DNA of 19,340 nucleotides from JAKJEP01 sp964580995. GTDB taxonomy: Bacteria; Planctomycetota; Phycisphaerae; Sedimentisphaerales; SM23-30. The notes beneath the pieces are model-generated. The model saw nothing but the letters and a program-made list of their open reading frames with translations. It was not told where the DNA came from and ran no database searches. The position numbers were made by a program, and so were the translations under genes. The stretch is from positions 1 to 19,340 of the forward strand of contig CAZOMV010000106.1 in assembly GCA_964580995.1 (NCBI GenBank), read 5' to 3'. Below, piece after piece: positions 6,326 to 15,900 of the stretch; the first letter of the stretch is position 1; the number at the start of each line of letters is the position of its first letter.

Positions 6326-8809
6326 CTAATATTTACAAACCACCGTAAGGCGGCCGGCTGGTTTGGTTAGAACGATTACTTCGTTGATGACCTGGGCTTC
6401 TTTTCCATTGACGGTGGCGCTGGTGATGCGTTTTCGCTGGGGGTGGCGAACCACGAGATTGATTTCCTCCGGCGATTCCCGGTCGGGGGCGTCGATGTCC
6501 ACGGTAATGGATTGCTCCCCGGCTTTGGTGCGAACGGCCATTTTGCCGTACAGGGTGGGAGCGTCGGCAACGACAATCTCCTGGCCCGGGGCGAACCAGC
6601 GGCTGGGGCAGCCGCGTAGCAGCCACAATTTGCCCGGCTCCTGTTCGTCGATCACCATGCGGCGGAACATATTGATATATCGGCCGTTAGCTGAAGCGTT
6701 CGGCTGGAGGGGGGCATAATCCTGGTTGAAAATATTTACGCGTTCGACGGACTGGAGGGTATCGCGGGAAAAACCATAGGCGGTATAACCATAGAAAACC
6801 AGCAGGGCTTTTTCGAGTTCCCCACGCTGCAGATAACACGTAAATCGACCCAAATCATTATTGCCGAGGTACCAGGTGTTCCCTTCCATGGGTAAGGATA
6901 GTCCCAACAAATGGCCGGTGGTTTTGTTTATATATTCCACCATCGCGTCAAAACGAGGGTCAGAAGCGGCAAGCAATCCGGAGGAAAACAGGGTGGACGG
7001 GCCATCCCCCAGCCAGACACCGCCGCGCTGCTCCGGTCCCTGGCGGTAATAGACCGTATTGGGGATGAAAAGTATGCCCGTATCAGGATCGACGAATTGC
7101 TCCTTCTCGATGAGAGCCAGCAGGATCTGGCGGTATTCTTCGGCGTCCGCCTGCATCTGTTTCGCTTCCGGGCGATTAGCCAGGGCAAAGGCCGCCGCGA
7201 TATCGGCCATGCCTCGCCAGGTAAAGCTGTCGGTGAAACTGTAATGGTACCGCCAGCCGGCCCAGTCATGGACCCGGCCTTTGGGCATAAGTCCATAGTG
7301 ATCTACTTTTTCGCCTTTGTCGTTCACGATACGGGTCTGGTTGCGGGCGTTCTGAATAAAGTCCCAGGCGGCCCGGATGCTGGGGGCGTTTTGGGTCAGC
7401 CAGTTGTTATCCCGCGTATAGCGATAATACTGGGCCATCATATACAGCACCGAGCCGGTATCGCACATCCAGAAAGGATTCAGGCCGATATAGGCCCCTT
7501 TCGCCGATTGGATGTCCCCATCCGGCCTTTGGGGAATAGGACCGAATAACTTCACGCATAATGGCTCAGAAACTGGGGCCTCGTCCGCACTATAAGGCCC
7601 TACGCGCACCTGGCGGAGCGTGAAATAGCGCAGGCAGGGTTCGTATTCCCGATGAAGACCGATGGAAATCATGGGAACGGCCATATCGGCGGCTTCCCAG
7701 GGCCAGGTCATCGTAGTAGGCAGCGTTTGCAACGGTTCCCGCCAGGGCTGATCGGGATTTTGAATTACATGCTGTAAATTGGATAAAATGGCCTGCTTGT
7801 AAATCAGATTCAATTTTTCTTCCGGAACGGTCAGCTTCATGGCGGGTTTCAGGGCGTTATTCCAATGATCGCAGGCCCGCTGCAAGGCCGACGAAAAAGA
7901 AATCTTCGCCATCGATTCCCGTTCCTCAACCGGATACAGGGCTGAGGTGCCCGGAAGAACCAGATCAATCGTTTGTGTTTCGTGGGCAGCCAATGGGAGG
8001 GTAAATTGCAGACAATTCGTAAATTGGCCGGGCTGGTCGCTGGTTTTCGATTTGGGGGTATATTCCGGATGAAAATTTACAGAGATGGATTTATCACATC
8101 GATAGGTAAGCAGGATTTTATCGTCCCACTGAAGGGATTGTTCCATTAGCTTGATAGGTATCGACTCCTTTTGCCAGCGGGAGACCGGAGCGGTGAAAGA
8201 ATCGTATATAAGCCCGGTGCTTTGCGTGCCATCCAGATGGGGGCATATAAATACCAGCAAATCAGCGGTCTGCGGGGCCGCGGTTTTGTTTTTGATCCGT
8301 ATTTGAAGCACCACATATTGCTTTTCTTTGCCCGTGTCAACTTCTTCCGCAAAGGGAAGGACCGCCAAGGCCGTTTGTTCCACCGTCAGGTTTTCCGTCT
8401 GCCATTGGCTTTCCACGATGGGCAGATATCCCTGGTACAGGTTTTGACTTACATTCGTATGAAAGTCAGGAAACGCCAGCGGATTGTCCAAAGCAAAACC
8501 GATGCCCAAGGAGCTATCCTCGCGTCCCAGAGCGATGGTCATTTCCGGCTGAACAAATACTACCTGGCTGTGATACCGTTCCTGAACCGCTACCCGGTTG
8601 GAAATGGGAGTCGCCATCCCCTGCACGTTTTCCCAGGTTACTTCGATTTTCTCCTGTGCGACCCGTTCAAGCGAATATTCCTGCCGGAGATGTTCACAGG
8701 CTTTTTGATATTGCTCGACTTTTTCCTGGTTTTGCGCAAACAAAGATGCCTGCGAAAGCACCATTCCCAAATGTAAAAACATAACTAAAAGAAACTTTTG
8801 TGTATTCAT
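6326..8809 (-). CDS. secreted six-hairpin (alpha/alpha)6 glycosidase-like protein
   Basis: From ATG 8809 the product has 827 aa. A signal peptide (MNTQKFLLVMFLHLGMVLS, ending near FAQ) is followed by a beta-rich N-terminal half (about 50-300) and a helical domain (about 310-690). The helical part contains TMTWPWEAADM, NPFWMCDTGSVLYMMAQYY, HDWAGWRYHYSFTDSFTWRG and MEGNTWYLGNNDLGRF, aromatic- and acid-rich stretches typical of six-hairpin glycosidases. A C-terminal beta domain (about 725-827) includes LWLLRGCPSRWF. This layout is seen in several GH families (for example GH95, GH78, GH116); the exact family and substrate cannot be assigned. It is probably exported to act on polysaccharide. The frame extends upstream to 8962, but the signal peptide sets the start at 8809 despite a weak ribosome-binding site. 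Confidence 0.75.
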   Translation of the reverse strand: MNTQKFLLVMFLHLGMVLSQASLFAQNQEKVEQYQKACEHLRQEYSLERVAQEKIEVTWENVQGMATPISNRVAVQERYHSQVVFVQPEMTIALGREDSSLGIGFALDNPLAFPDFHTNVSQNLYQGYLPIVESQWQTENLTVEQTALAVLPFAEEVDTGKEKQYVVLQIRIKNKTAAPQTADLLVFICPHLDGTQSTGLIYDSFTAPVSRWQKESIPIKLMEQSLQWDDKILLTYRCDKSISVNFHPEYTPKSKTSDQPGQFTNCLQFTLPLAAHETQTIDLVLPGTSALYPVEERESMAKISFSSALQRACDHWNNALKPAMKLTVPEEKLNLIYKQAILSNLQHVIQNPDQPWREPLQTLPTTMTWPWEAADMAVPMISIGLHREYEPCLRYFTLRQVRVGPYSADEAPVSEPLCVKLFGPIPQRPDGDIQSAKGAYIGLNPFWMCDTGSVLYMMAQYYRYTRDNNWLTQNAPSIRAAWDFIQNARNQTRIVNDKGEKVDHYGLMPKGRVHDWAGWRYHYSFTDSFTWRGMADIAAAFALANRPEAKQMQADAEEYRQILLALIEKEQFVDPDTGILFIPNTVYYRQGPEQRGGVWLGDGPSTLFSSGLLAASDPRFDAMVEYINKTTGHLLGLSLPMEGNTWYLGNNDLGRFTCYLQRGELEKALLVFYGYTAYGFSRDTLQSVERVNIFNQDYAPLQPNASANGRYINMFRRMVIDEQEPGKLWLLRGCPSRWFAPGQEIVVADAPTLYGKMAVRTKAGEQSITVDIDAPDRESPEEINLVVRHPQRKRITSATVNGKEAQVINEVIVLTKPAGRLTVVCKY

Positions 8810-8838
8810 TTTATACCCATCTAAAGTAGAGCCAAAAA

Positions 8839-8852
8839 TGACGCCAGCGTCA
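8839..8852. promoter_or_regulatory. 14-bp palindrome, possible operator in the glycosidase leader
   Basis: TGACGC (8839-8844) and GCGTCA (8847-8852) form perfect 6-bp arms around CA, 30-43 nt before ATG 8809. The size and compact centre suit a repressor operator. A weak alternative promoter overlaps it: TTGACG at 8853-8848, 17 nt, TCTACT at 8830-8825. No regulator gene is in the window. Confidence 0.35.
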
Positions 8853-9016
8853 AAAGCTCGTCGACCCCTTGTTATTGGGAGCCAGAGCTGTTTTTGGATG
8901 TCAATCCTGACTTTTGGCGGTTCCGTCAAAAATGGTAGTTTCATGATCGAGCCGTTTCGCAACCTAGAAGTATCGTTACTGCATTCTTATAAAAAACTAA
9001 GCGTTTTTATAATGGC

Positions 9017-9045
9017 ATAATAACATGATCGTATATATTTGTCAA
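9017..9045 (-). promoter_or_regulatory. sigma-70-type promoter for the glycosidase gene
   Basis: On the minus strand TTGACA (9045-9040), a 17-nt spacer and TATTAT (9022-9017) match 11 of 12 consensus positions. Transcription from about 9010 would give a leader of about 200 nt before ATG 8809. Confidence 0.65.
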
Positions 9046-9310
9046 ACAAATAAGGATAATAATTTCATTTTTTGCAATATCGTTCCTATTTTCCCATAAT
9101 TCCTTGTTAAATCAAGATTTTCAACCACCCATAGGTATGCAAAAACCAGAAAACCGCAAAAATTTGATGTGATATTTCTGGTTATCACCCGAAAAATGGG
9201 GATATTCTTGAGCAGATACGGCCCATATTTTCTGATGCTTCAATTCGGTACCATCAACCGTGTAATAAATCGACTGGGCAGGTGAAGGTAAAGGTGAAGG
9301 AATGACAAAG

Positions 9311-9345
9311 AAAAACGGCAGAGTTTTTTCATCTCTGCCGTTTTT
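9311..9345 (-). terminator. Rho-independent terminator after acs
   Basis: A perfect 13-bp stem (AAAAACGGCAGAG at 9311-9323 with its complement at 9333-9345) surrounds a 9-nt loop, 36 nt beyond the acs stop. The A/T ends supply a T run on either strand, so it can act in both directions, but only acs reads into it here. Confidence 0.9.
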
Positions 9346-9380
9346 GGTTTTGGGTGATGACGATTTTTCATCCATTCATT

Positions 9381-11330
<1,950 letters not shown>

Positions 11331-11480
11331 AATCAAGCTCCTTCTAAAAAATTACCTAAGGCCTTGTAACGCTAGTACCAAACACTCTGATATGAGTCCC
11401 GTTGCATTTCTTTGAGCCGCTATAATACCACAAAATATAACGAGTAACCAGCGGAAAACTCATCTCGAATATAAAGTGTT

Positions 11481-11501
11481 ATATTATAGACATTATAATA
11501 T
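11481..11501. repeat. AT-only 8-bp inverted repeat
   Basis: ATATTATA (11481-11488) and TATAATAT (11494-11501) flank a 5-nt loop in the acs-dnaE control region. It may be a protein-binding palindrome or simply AT-rich chance. Confidence 0.3.
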
Positions 11502-11550
11502 GGTCTGGCAAATAAAAAGGACAAAATTCGATGGTATGGCATACATCTTT

Positions 11551-11579
11551 TTGAATGGCAAATATTTAAACCATAAAAT
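11551..11579 (+). promoter_or_regulatory. probable sigma-70-type promoter for dnaE
   Basis: TTGAAT (11551-11556), a 17-nt spacer and TAAAAT (11574-11579) match 9 of 12 consensus positions. Initiation near 11586 would leave a leader of about 215 nt before ATG 11800. The region is AT-rich, so confidence is moderate. Confidence 0.45.
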
Positions 11580-11799
11580 TTCACCGCGTGAAATGGATAC
11601 ACGGATTGGGATTTTTACGTTGAGTAGCGGTGGTCATGGGGATATGATGGGAGAGAACCAAATGGTTTTTGCACACGATACGATTCCGCTTTGTATGGTT
11701 ATAAGTGCTTTTATTTAAAGAGGTTATTGGAATATTGGTTTATCGATTGCGGATGAAGGCAGCCCGAGCAGCCAGAAATAAAAGATAAGGAAGGCGATC

Positions 11800-14700
11800 A
11801 TGGAAGATAGAGGATTTACTCACCTTCACGTACACACCGAATATAGTTTACTGGACGGGGCGAACAGTATCAAAAAACTGGTACATCGCTGCAAAGAACT
11901 GGGAATGGACAGTTTAGCGATCACCGATCACGGGAATATGTTTGGCGCCATTGCGTTTTACAACAAGGCGTTGGAAGCGGGGATCCAGCCGATCATCGGG
12001 ATTGAGGCGTATATGGCACCGGGTGGCCGAACGGAACGGGAAGCCAAGGGGATCAGCGATGCGAGTTTTCATCTGATATTGCTGGCGCAGAACCTGCAGG
12101 GGTATAAAAATCTGTTGAAGCTGGCCAGTATCGGATTTTTGGAGGGATTTTACTATCGGCCGCGGATCGACCGGTCGGTTCTGGAACAATACCAGGAAGG
12201 GTTGATTTGCACCTCGGCGTGTCTGGGCGGAGAAATCCCGATCGCCCTGGCGCAGGGAAAGATCGAACAGGCGCGGAAAACGGCGGAATATTATTTGCAA
12301 TTATTCGGGGAAGACCGGTTTTTTATTGAAATCCAGTCGCACTGCGAGGACCAGAACGCCCTGAATCCGATGCTGGCGGATCTGGCGCAGCAGGTGGGGG
12401 CGGGGCTGGTGGCCACGAATGATGTGCATTTTCTGACGGCGGAGGACTATCCGGCACATGATGTGTTGTGCTGTATCAGTACGGGCAAGACGCTGGAGGA
12501 TGACAAGCGGATGAAATATCCGCCGCAGTTGTACCTGAAGAGTCCGGCGGAGATGCGTGCGATGTTTCCGCAGTGGCCGCAGGCGTGCGATAATACGGTA
12601 CGAATCGCCCGGAGCTGTGAGCTGACGCTGGATTTCAAGACCAAACATGCGCCGGTATTCCGCCCGCCGGCGAAAAAAACGGCGGATGAATACCTGGAGG
12701 AATTATGTCTGAAGGGATTGAAGAAGAAATATTCGAAGGTCACGGAAGAAATCAAAGAGCGGCTCTACCATGAATTGGATGTAATTCGCGGGAAAGGATT
12801 TTCCAGTTATTTCCTGATCGTGTGGGATTTCATGCATTATGCGCGGGAAAAAGGGATCCCGTGCGGGACGCGCGGCAGCGGGGTAGGAACGGTGGTCGGC
12901 TATTCGTTGGGGATTTCGAATGTGGACCCACTGCGTTATGGATTGCTGTTCGAGCGGTTCATGGACCCGGAGCGGAGTGAGATGCCCGATATTGACGTGG
13001 ATATCTGCCAGAACGGGCGGGCGGAGGTGATTGATTATGTGCGGAAGAAATACGGTGAGGTGGCGCAGATCATTACCTTCGGGACGATGAAGGCGCGGCA
13101 GGTCATCCGGGATGTATGCCGGGTATTGAACGTGCCGCTGGGCGAGGCGGATAAGCTGGCGAAACTGGTGCCGGAAACGCTGGGAGTCACCCTGGAGACG
13201 GCTCTGGAACAGGAGCCCCAGTTGAAAGAATGGTGTGAAAAGGATCCGAAAATACAGAATGTAATCGATATCGGCAAACGGCTGGAGGGGCTGGCGCGTC
13301 ATGCCTCGGTTCATGCGGCGGGAGTGGTGGTGGCGGACGAACCGCTGACGAATTTTCTGCCGCTGTACAAGGCGGCGGATACGGAGGAATTGATCACGCA
13401 ATATGACGGCCCGACGGTGGAGAAGGTCGGGCTGCTGAAGATGGACTTTCTGGGTCTGCGGACGCTCTCAACCATCGAACGGGCGCGGCAACTGGTGAAG
13501 CTGGGCAAAGGGGTTGAGATTGAACCGAATGAGCTGGACCTGACGGATGCGAAGACGCTGCAACTTTTCGCGGAAGGGCGGACGAAGGGTGTGTTCCAGT
13601 TTGAATCGGACGGGATGCGGGATCTGCTGCAGAATATGAGGCCGGACCGGATCGAAGATCTGATCGCGGCCAATGCGTTATACCGGCCGGGACCGATGAC
13701 GCTGATTCCGGATTATAATGGCCGCAAGCACGGGCAAAGCTGGACGCTGCCGCACCCGATCATGGAAGAGGTACTCAAAGAAACCTACGGGATCATGGTG
13801 TATCAGGAGCAGGTGATGCAGATCCTGAACCGGCTGGGAGATCTGCCGCTGGCGCGGGCGTATCGCCTGATTAAAGCGATCAGTAAAAAGAAGCACAGTA
13901 CCATCCAGGCGGAGCAGGGTACCTTTCTCGAAGGGTGCGTTTCGAAAGGGATTGCCAAGGAGAAGGCGGAAGAGATCTTTGAACTGATCGAGCGGTTCGG
14001 GGGTTATGGTTTCAATAAGAGCCACTCCAGCCAGTACGCGATTCTGGCGTTTCAAACGGCGTATTTCAAGGCGCACTACCCGACGGAATTCATGGCGGCG
14101 CTGCTGACGTTTGAAATGGGATCGGCGGAGAAGGTGGCCGAATACATTGACGAGTGCCGGCAGATGGGCATCGATATTCTGCCGCCGGATATCAACGAGA
14201 GTTTTTCCGATTTTACGGTGATCTATGACAAGCAACATGCGGCAGGCAAGAAAAAAGGGAAGGCGGCCGGAGCGGCGGAAGCCGAGGCGCAGGAAAGCCA
14301 TCGTCCGGGTGAGCATATCCGGTTTGGATTGACGGCGGTCAAAGGAGTCGGGGTACGGGCGGTGGAAGAGATAATCCGGGCGCGGGAGGCGGCAGGGCCA
14401 TTTGAGAGTATCTATCATTTATGCCAGTCCATCGACAGCCGGCTGGTGAACCGGGGGGCGATGGAAGCGATGATTAAGGCGGGCGCGTTGGATTCGCTGG
14501 GGGGACACCGGGGACAGATGATGGCGGCGCTGGAAGATGCGATGGCCAACGGCGCGAAAGTGCAAAAAGACAAACAAATGGGGCAGATGAGTTTTTTTGA
14601 TACGTTCGAGAAGGATCAGGAAATCAAACAGGAATCGGTCAAGCTACCGGATGTGGCGCCGTGGCCGGAGTCGCTGTTGCTGCAAAATGAAAAGGAAGTG

Positions 14701-15354
14701 CTGGGGATGTATGTGACCTCGCATCCGCTGGCCCAGTATGCGGAGAAGATCCATTATTACAGTACCGCGCATTCGAATACGCTGCGGGAATTGCCGGCGA
14801 ACAGCGAAGTGATTATCGGCGGGATCATATCCCGGATCCGTTTCTGCGTTACGAAGAACGGGCGGGGTGCGGGGGCGCGGATGGCGATCTTTACGCTGGA
14901 GGATTTGAACGGCAGCGTCGATTGCGTGATTTTCCCGGACAGCCTGGCCTTGTACGAATATTTGATGCAGATGGATCAAATGGTATTTTTGCGGGGGACG
15001 GTGGATTTTCGGCGGGAAGATCCGTCGATCAAAGTGACCATGGTCTATGATATGCTCTGCGCGGAGGAGATGCTGACGAATGCGGTTTTCATTCAGTTTG
15101 ACGGTGCCGTCCTGGAGAAAAAGAAGCTGGAACAGTTTAAGAATCTCTGCCGCAGCCATCCGGGCAAATGCCCGGTGTATGTGCAAATCGCCACTTCCAG
15201 CAGTATGCGGGTGGTGCTTCAGATCGACTCCTCGGTAAAGCCGGACACGGAGTTTTGCCGGAAGCTGGAAAATTTGCTGGGAGGCCGGAATTACAAATTA
15301 TTGCGGCCGCATGATAAGCTGCAATTTGCGCATCCCACCAGCGCCGCTATGTAG
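11800..15354 (+). CDS. dnaE: DNA polymerase III subunit alpha
   Basis: The 1184-aa length fits DnaE1, the replicative polymerase subunit. The N-terminal PHP domain (about 1-280) keeps a full set of likely metal ligands: His10, His12, Asp19, His44, Glu69, His91, Cys141, Asp208 and His210, unlike the degenerate E. coli PHP. The palm carries RGSGVG (358-363), PDIDVD with Asp397 and Asp399, and KMDFLGL with Asp549 as the third catalytic acid. YRPGPM (628-633) and GGYGFNKSHS (734-743) are standard family motifs. Residues about 845-900 hold the helix-hairpin-helix region, and about 1003-1085 hold the OB fold. A low-complexity Ala/Lys/Glu linker interrupts about 812-835. The start at ATG 11800 follows AAGGAAGG by 5 nt. 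Its stop lies only 28 nt from that of convergent fliS. Confidence 0.97.
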   Translation: MEDRGFTHLHVHTEYSLLDGANSIKKLVHRCKELGMDSLAITDHGNMFGAIAFYNKALEAGIQPIIGIEAYMAPGGRTEREAKGISDASFHLILLAQNLQGYKNLLKLASIGFLEGFYYRPRIDRSVLEQYQEGLICTSACLGGEIPIALAQGKIEQARKTAEYYLQLFGEDRFFIEIQSHCEDQNALNPMLADLAQQVGAGLVATNDVHFLTAEDYPAHDVLCCISTGKTLEDDKRMKYPPQLYLKSPAEMRAMFPQWPQACDNTVRIARSCELTLDFKTKHAPVFRPPAKKTADEYLEELCLKGLKKKYSKVTEEIKERLYHELDVIRGKGFSSYFLIVWDFMHYAREKGIPCGTRGSGVGTVVGYSLGISNVDPLRYGLLFERFMDPERSEMPDIDVDICQNGRAEVIDYVRKKYGEVAQIITFGTMKARQVIRDVCRVLNVPLGEADKLAKLVPETLGVTLETALEQEPQLKEWCEKDPKIQNVIDIGKRLEGLARHASVHAAGVVVADEPLTNFLPLYKAADTEELITQYDGPTVEKVGLLKMDFLGLRTLSTIERARQLVKLGKGVEIEPNELDLTDAKTLQLFAEGRTKGVFQFESDGMRDLLQNMRPDRIEDLIAANALYRPGPMTLIPDYNGRKHGQSWTLPHPIMEEVLKETYGIMVYQEQVMQILNRLGDLPLARAYRLIKAISKKKHSTIQAEQGTFLEGCVSKGIAKEKAEEIFELIERFGGYGFNKSHSSQYAILAFQTAYFKAHYPTEFMAALLTFEMGSAEKVAEYIDECRQMGIDILPPDINESFSDFTVIYDKQHAAGKKKGKAAGAAEAEAQESHRPGEHIRFGLTAVKGVGVRAVEEIIRAREAAGPFESIYHLCQSIDSRLVNRGAMEAMIKAGALDSLGGHRGQMMAALEDAMANGAKVQKDKQMGQMSFFDTFEKDQEIKQESVKLPDVAPWPESLLLQNEKEVLGMYVTSHPLAQYAEKIHYYSTAHSNTLRELPANSEVIIGGIISRIRFCVTKNGRGAGARMAIFTLEDLNGSVDCVIFPDSLALYEYLMQMDQMVFLRGTVDFRREDPSIKVTMVYDMLCAEEMLTNAVFIQFDGAVLEKKKLEQFKNLCRSHPGKCPVYVQIATSSSMRVVLQIDSSVKPDTEFCRKLENLLGGRNYKLLRPHDKLQFAHPTSAAM

Positions 15355-15382
15355 AATGAATTCGAAATTTTCCTATTCCGGT

Positions 15383-15856
15383 TTAGCCCTGGAAATTTAC
15401 GGTAGCGCCGAGTTCCGGGCTGCCTTCGGATTCGCAGGAGGAAGGTACAGGGAGGGGCTGGTTTTCGGCTTTTTCTCCGGCGAGTTTTTCCATCAATAAC
15501 AGCCAGGTTTCGCGCATATGGCGTAAGATATCCAGAGCCTCCTGGAGAGGCTTCATTTCTTTTTTGAGATTGGCGGTGATCAGCCGTTCGTAGCAAAACA
15601 GATATAAGGCTTTCATTTTAGAGCAGGTTTCGGGCGCCAGTTCCTCGCGCATGGAATTGCACATTTCCATCACGATTTTTTCGGCCTTGGAGATCAGGAT
15701 AAAACTTTCTTCGATTTTTTTCACCTGGATGGCTTCGCGAGCCTGCTCACAAAATCGTATCGCCCCGTCATAGAGCATCAACTGCAACTGTTCGGGGGAG
15801 GCAGTCAAGATTTTCGTTTTTTGGTATTTGTTAATATTGCTGGTTTTGGTATCCAT
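15383..15856 (-). CDS. fliS: flagellar export chaperone FliS
   Basis: The 157-aa product carries the FliS signature near its N-terminus: NKYQKTKILTASPEQLQLMLYDGAIRF, split here as YQKTKILTASPEQL then LMLYDGAIRF. It then shows alternating amphipathic helices as in the four-helix FliS bundle. It binds the flagellin C-terminus in the cytoplasm to prevent early polymerisation and guide export. The C-terminal 25 residues are low-complexity and extend beyond the usual 125-135 aa core. It starts 44 nt after the fliD stop on the same strand, the usual fliD-fliS order, and probably shares its promoter. The ribosome-binding site (AGCGGA region) is weak, consistent with coupling to fliD. Confidence 0.93.
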   Translation of the reverse strand: MDTKTSNINKYQKTKILTASPEQLQLMLYDGAIRFCEQAREAIQVKKIEESFILISKAEKIVMEMCNSMREELAPETCSKMKALYLFCYERLITANLKKEMKPLQEALDILRHMRETWLLLMEKLAGEKAENQPLPVPSSCESEGSPELGATVNFQG

Positions 15857-15900
15857 GTTCCGCTATGAATGAATTCCCGGAAAACCGTTTGATTTCCAAT

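Larger units (their letters stand above)
8810..9310. other. intergenic region between the glycosidase and acs genes
   Basis: This stretch of about 500 nt lacks a convincing gene. Positions 8810-9016 form the probable glycosidase leader, including a palindrome at 8839-8852. A promoter lies at 9017-9045, and 9046-9120 is AT-rich. From 9121 to about 9300 a minus-strand frame is open (ending HIKFLRFSGFCIPMGG) but runs into the terminator stem and has no proper start; it may be a decayed gene or repeat. No tRNA or CRISPR-like pattern was seen. Confidence 0.5.
11331..11799. other. AT-rich intergenic region between divergent acs and dnaE
   Basis: This divergent control region of about 470 nt contains the acs ribosome-binding site (11338-11343), an AT palindrome at 11481-11501, a probable dnaE promoter at 11551-11579 and the dnaE leader. 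A weak minus-strand promoter (TTGTCC at 11524-11519, 18 nt, TATTAT at 11500-11495) could serve acs. Short open frames cross the region, but none has a ribosome-binding site or recognisable product. Confidence 0.5.

Noticed and set aside
8810..8962. In-frame extension of the glycosidase to a TTG at 8962
   Set aside because: It would bury the signal peptide at residue 52; ATG 8809 directly precedes a typical export signal.
11476..11718. Plus-strand open frame of 80 codons before dnaE
   Set aside because: There is no ribosome-binding site, it spans the probable dnaE promoter, and no recognisable protein results.
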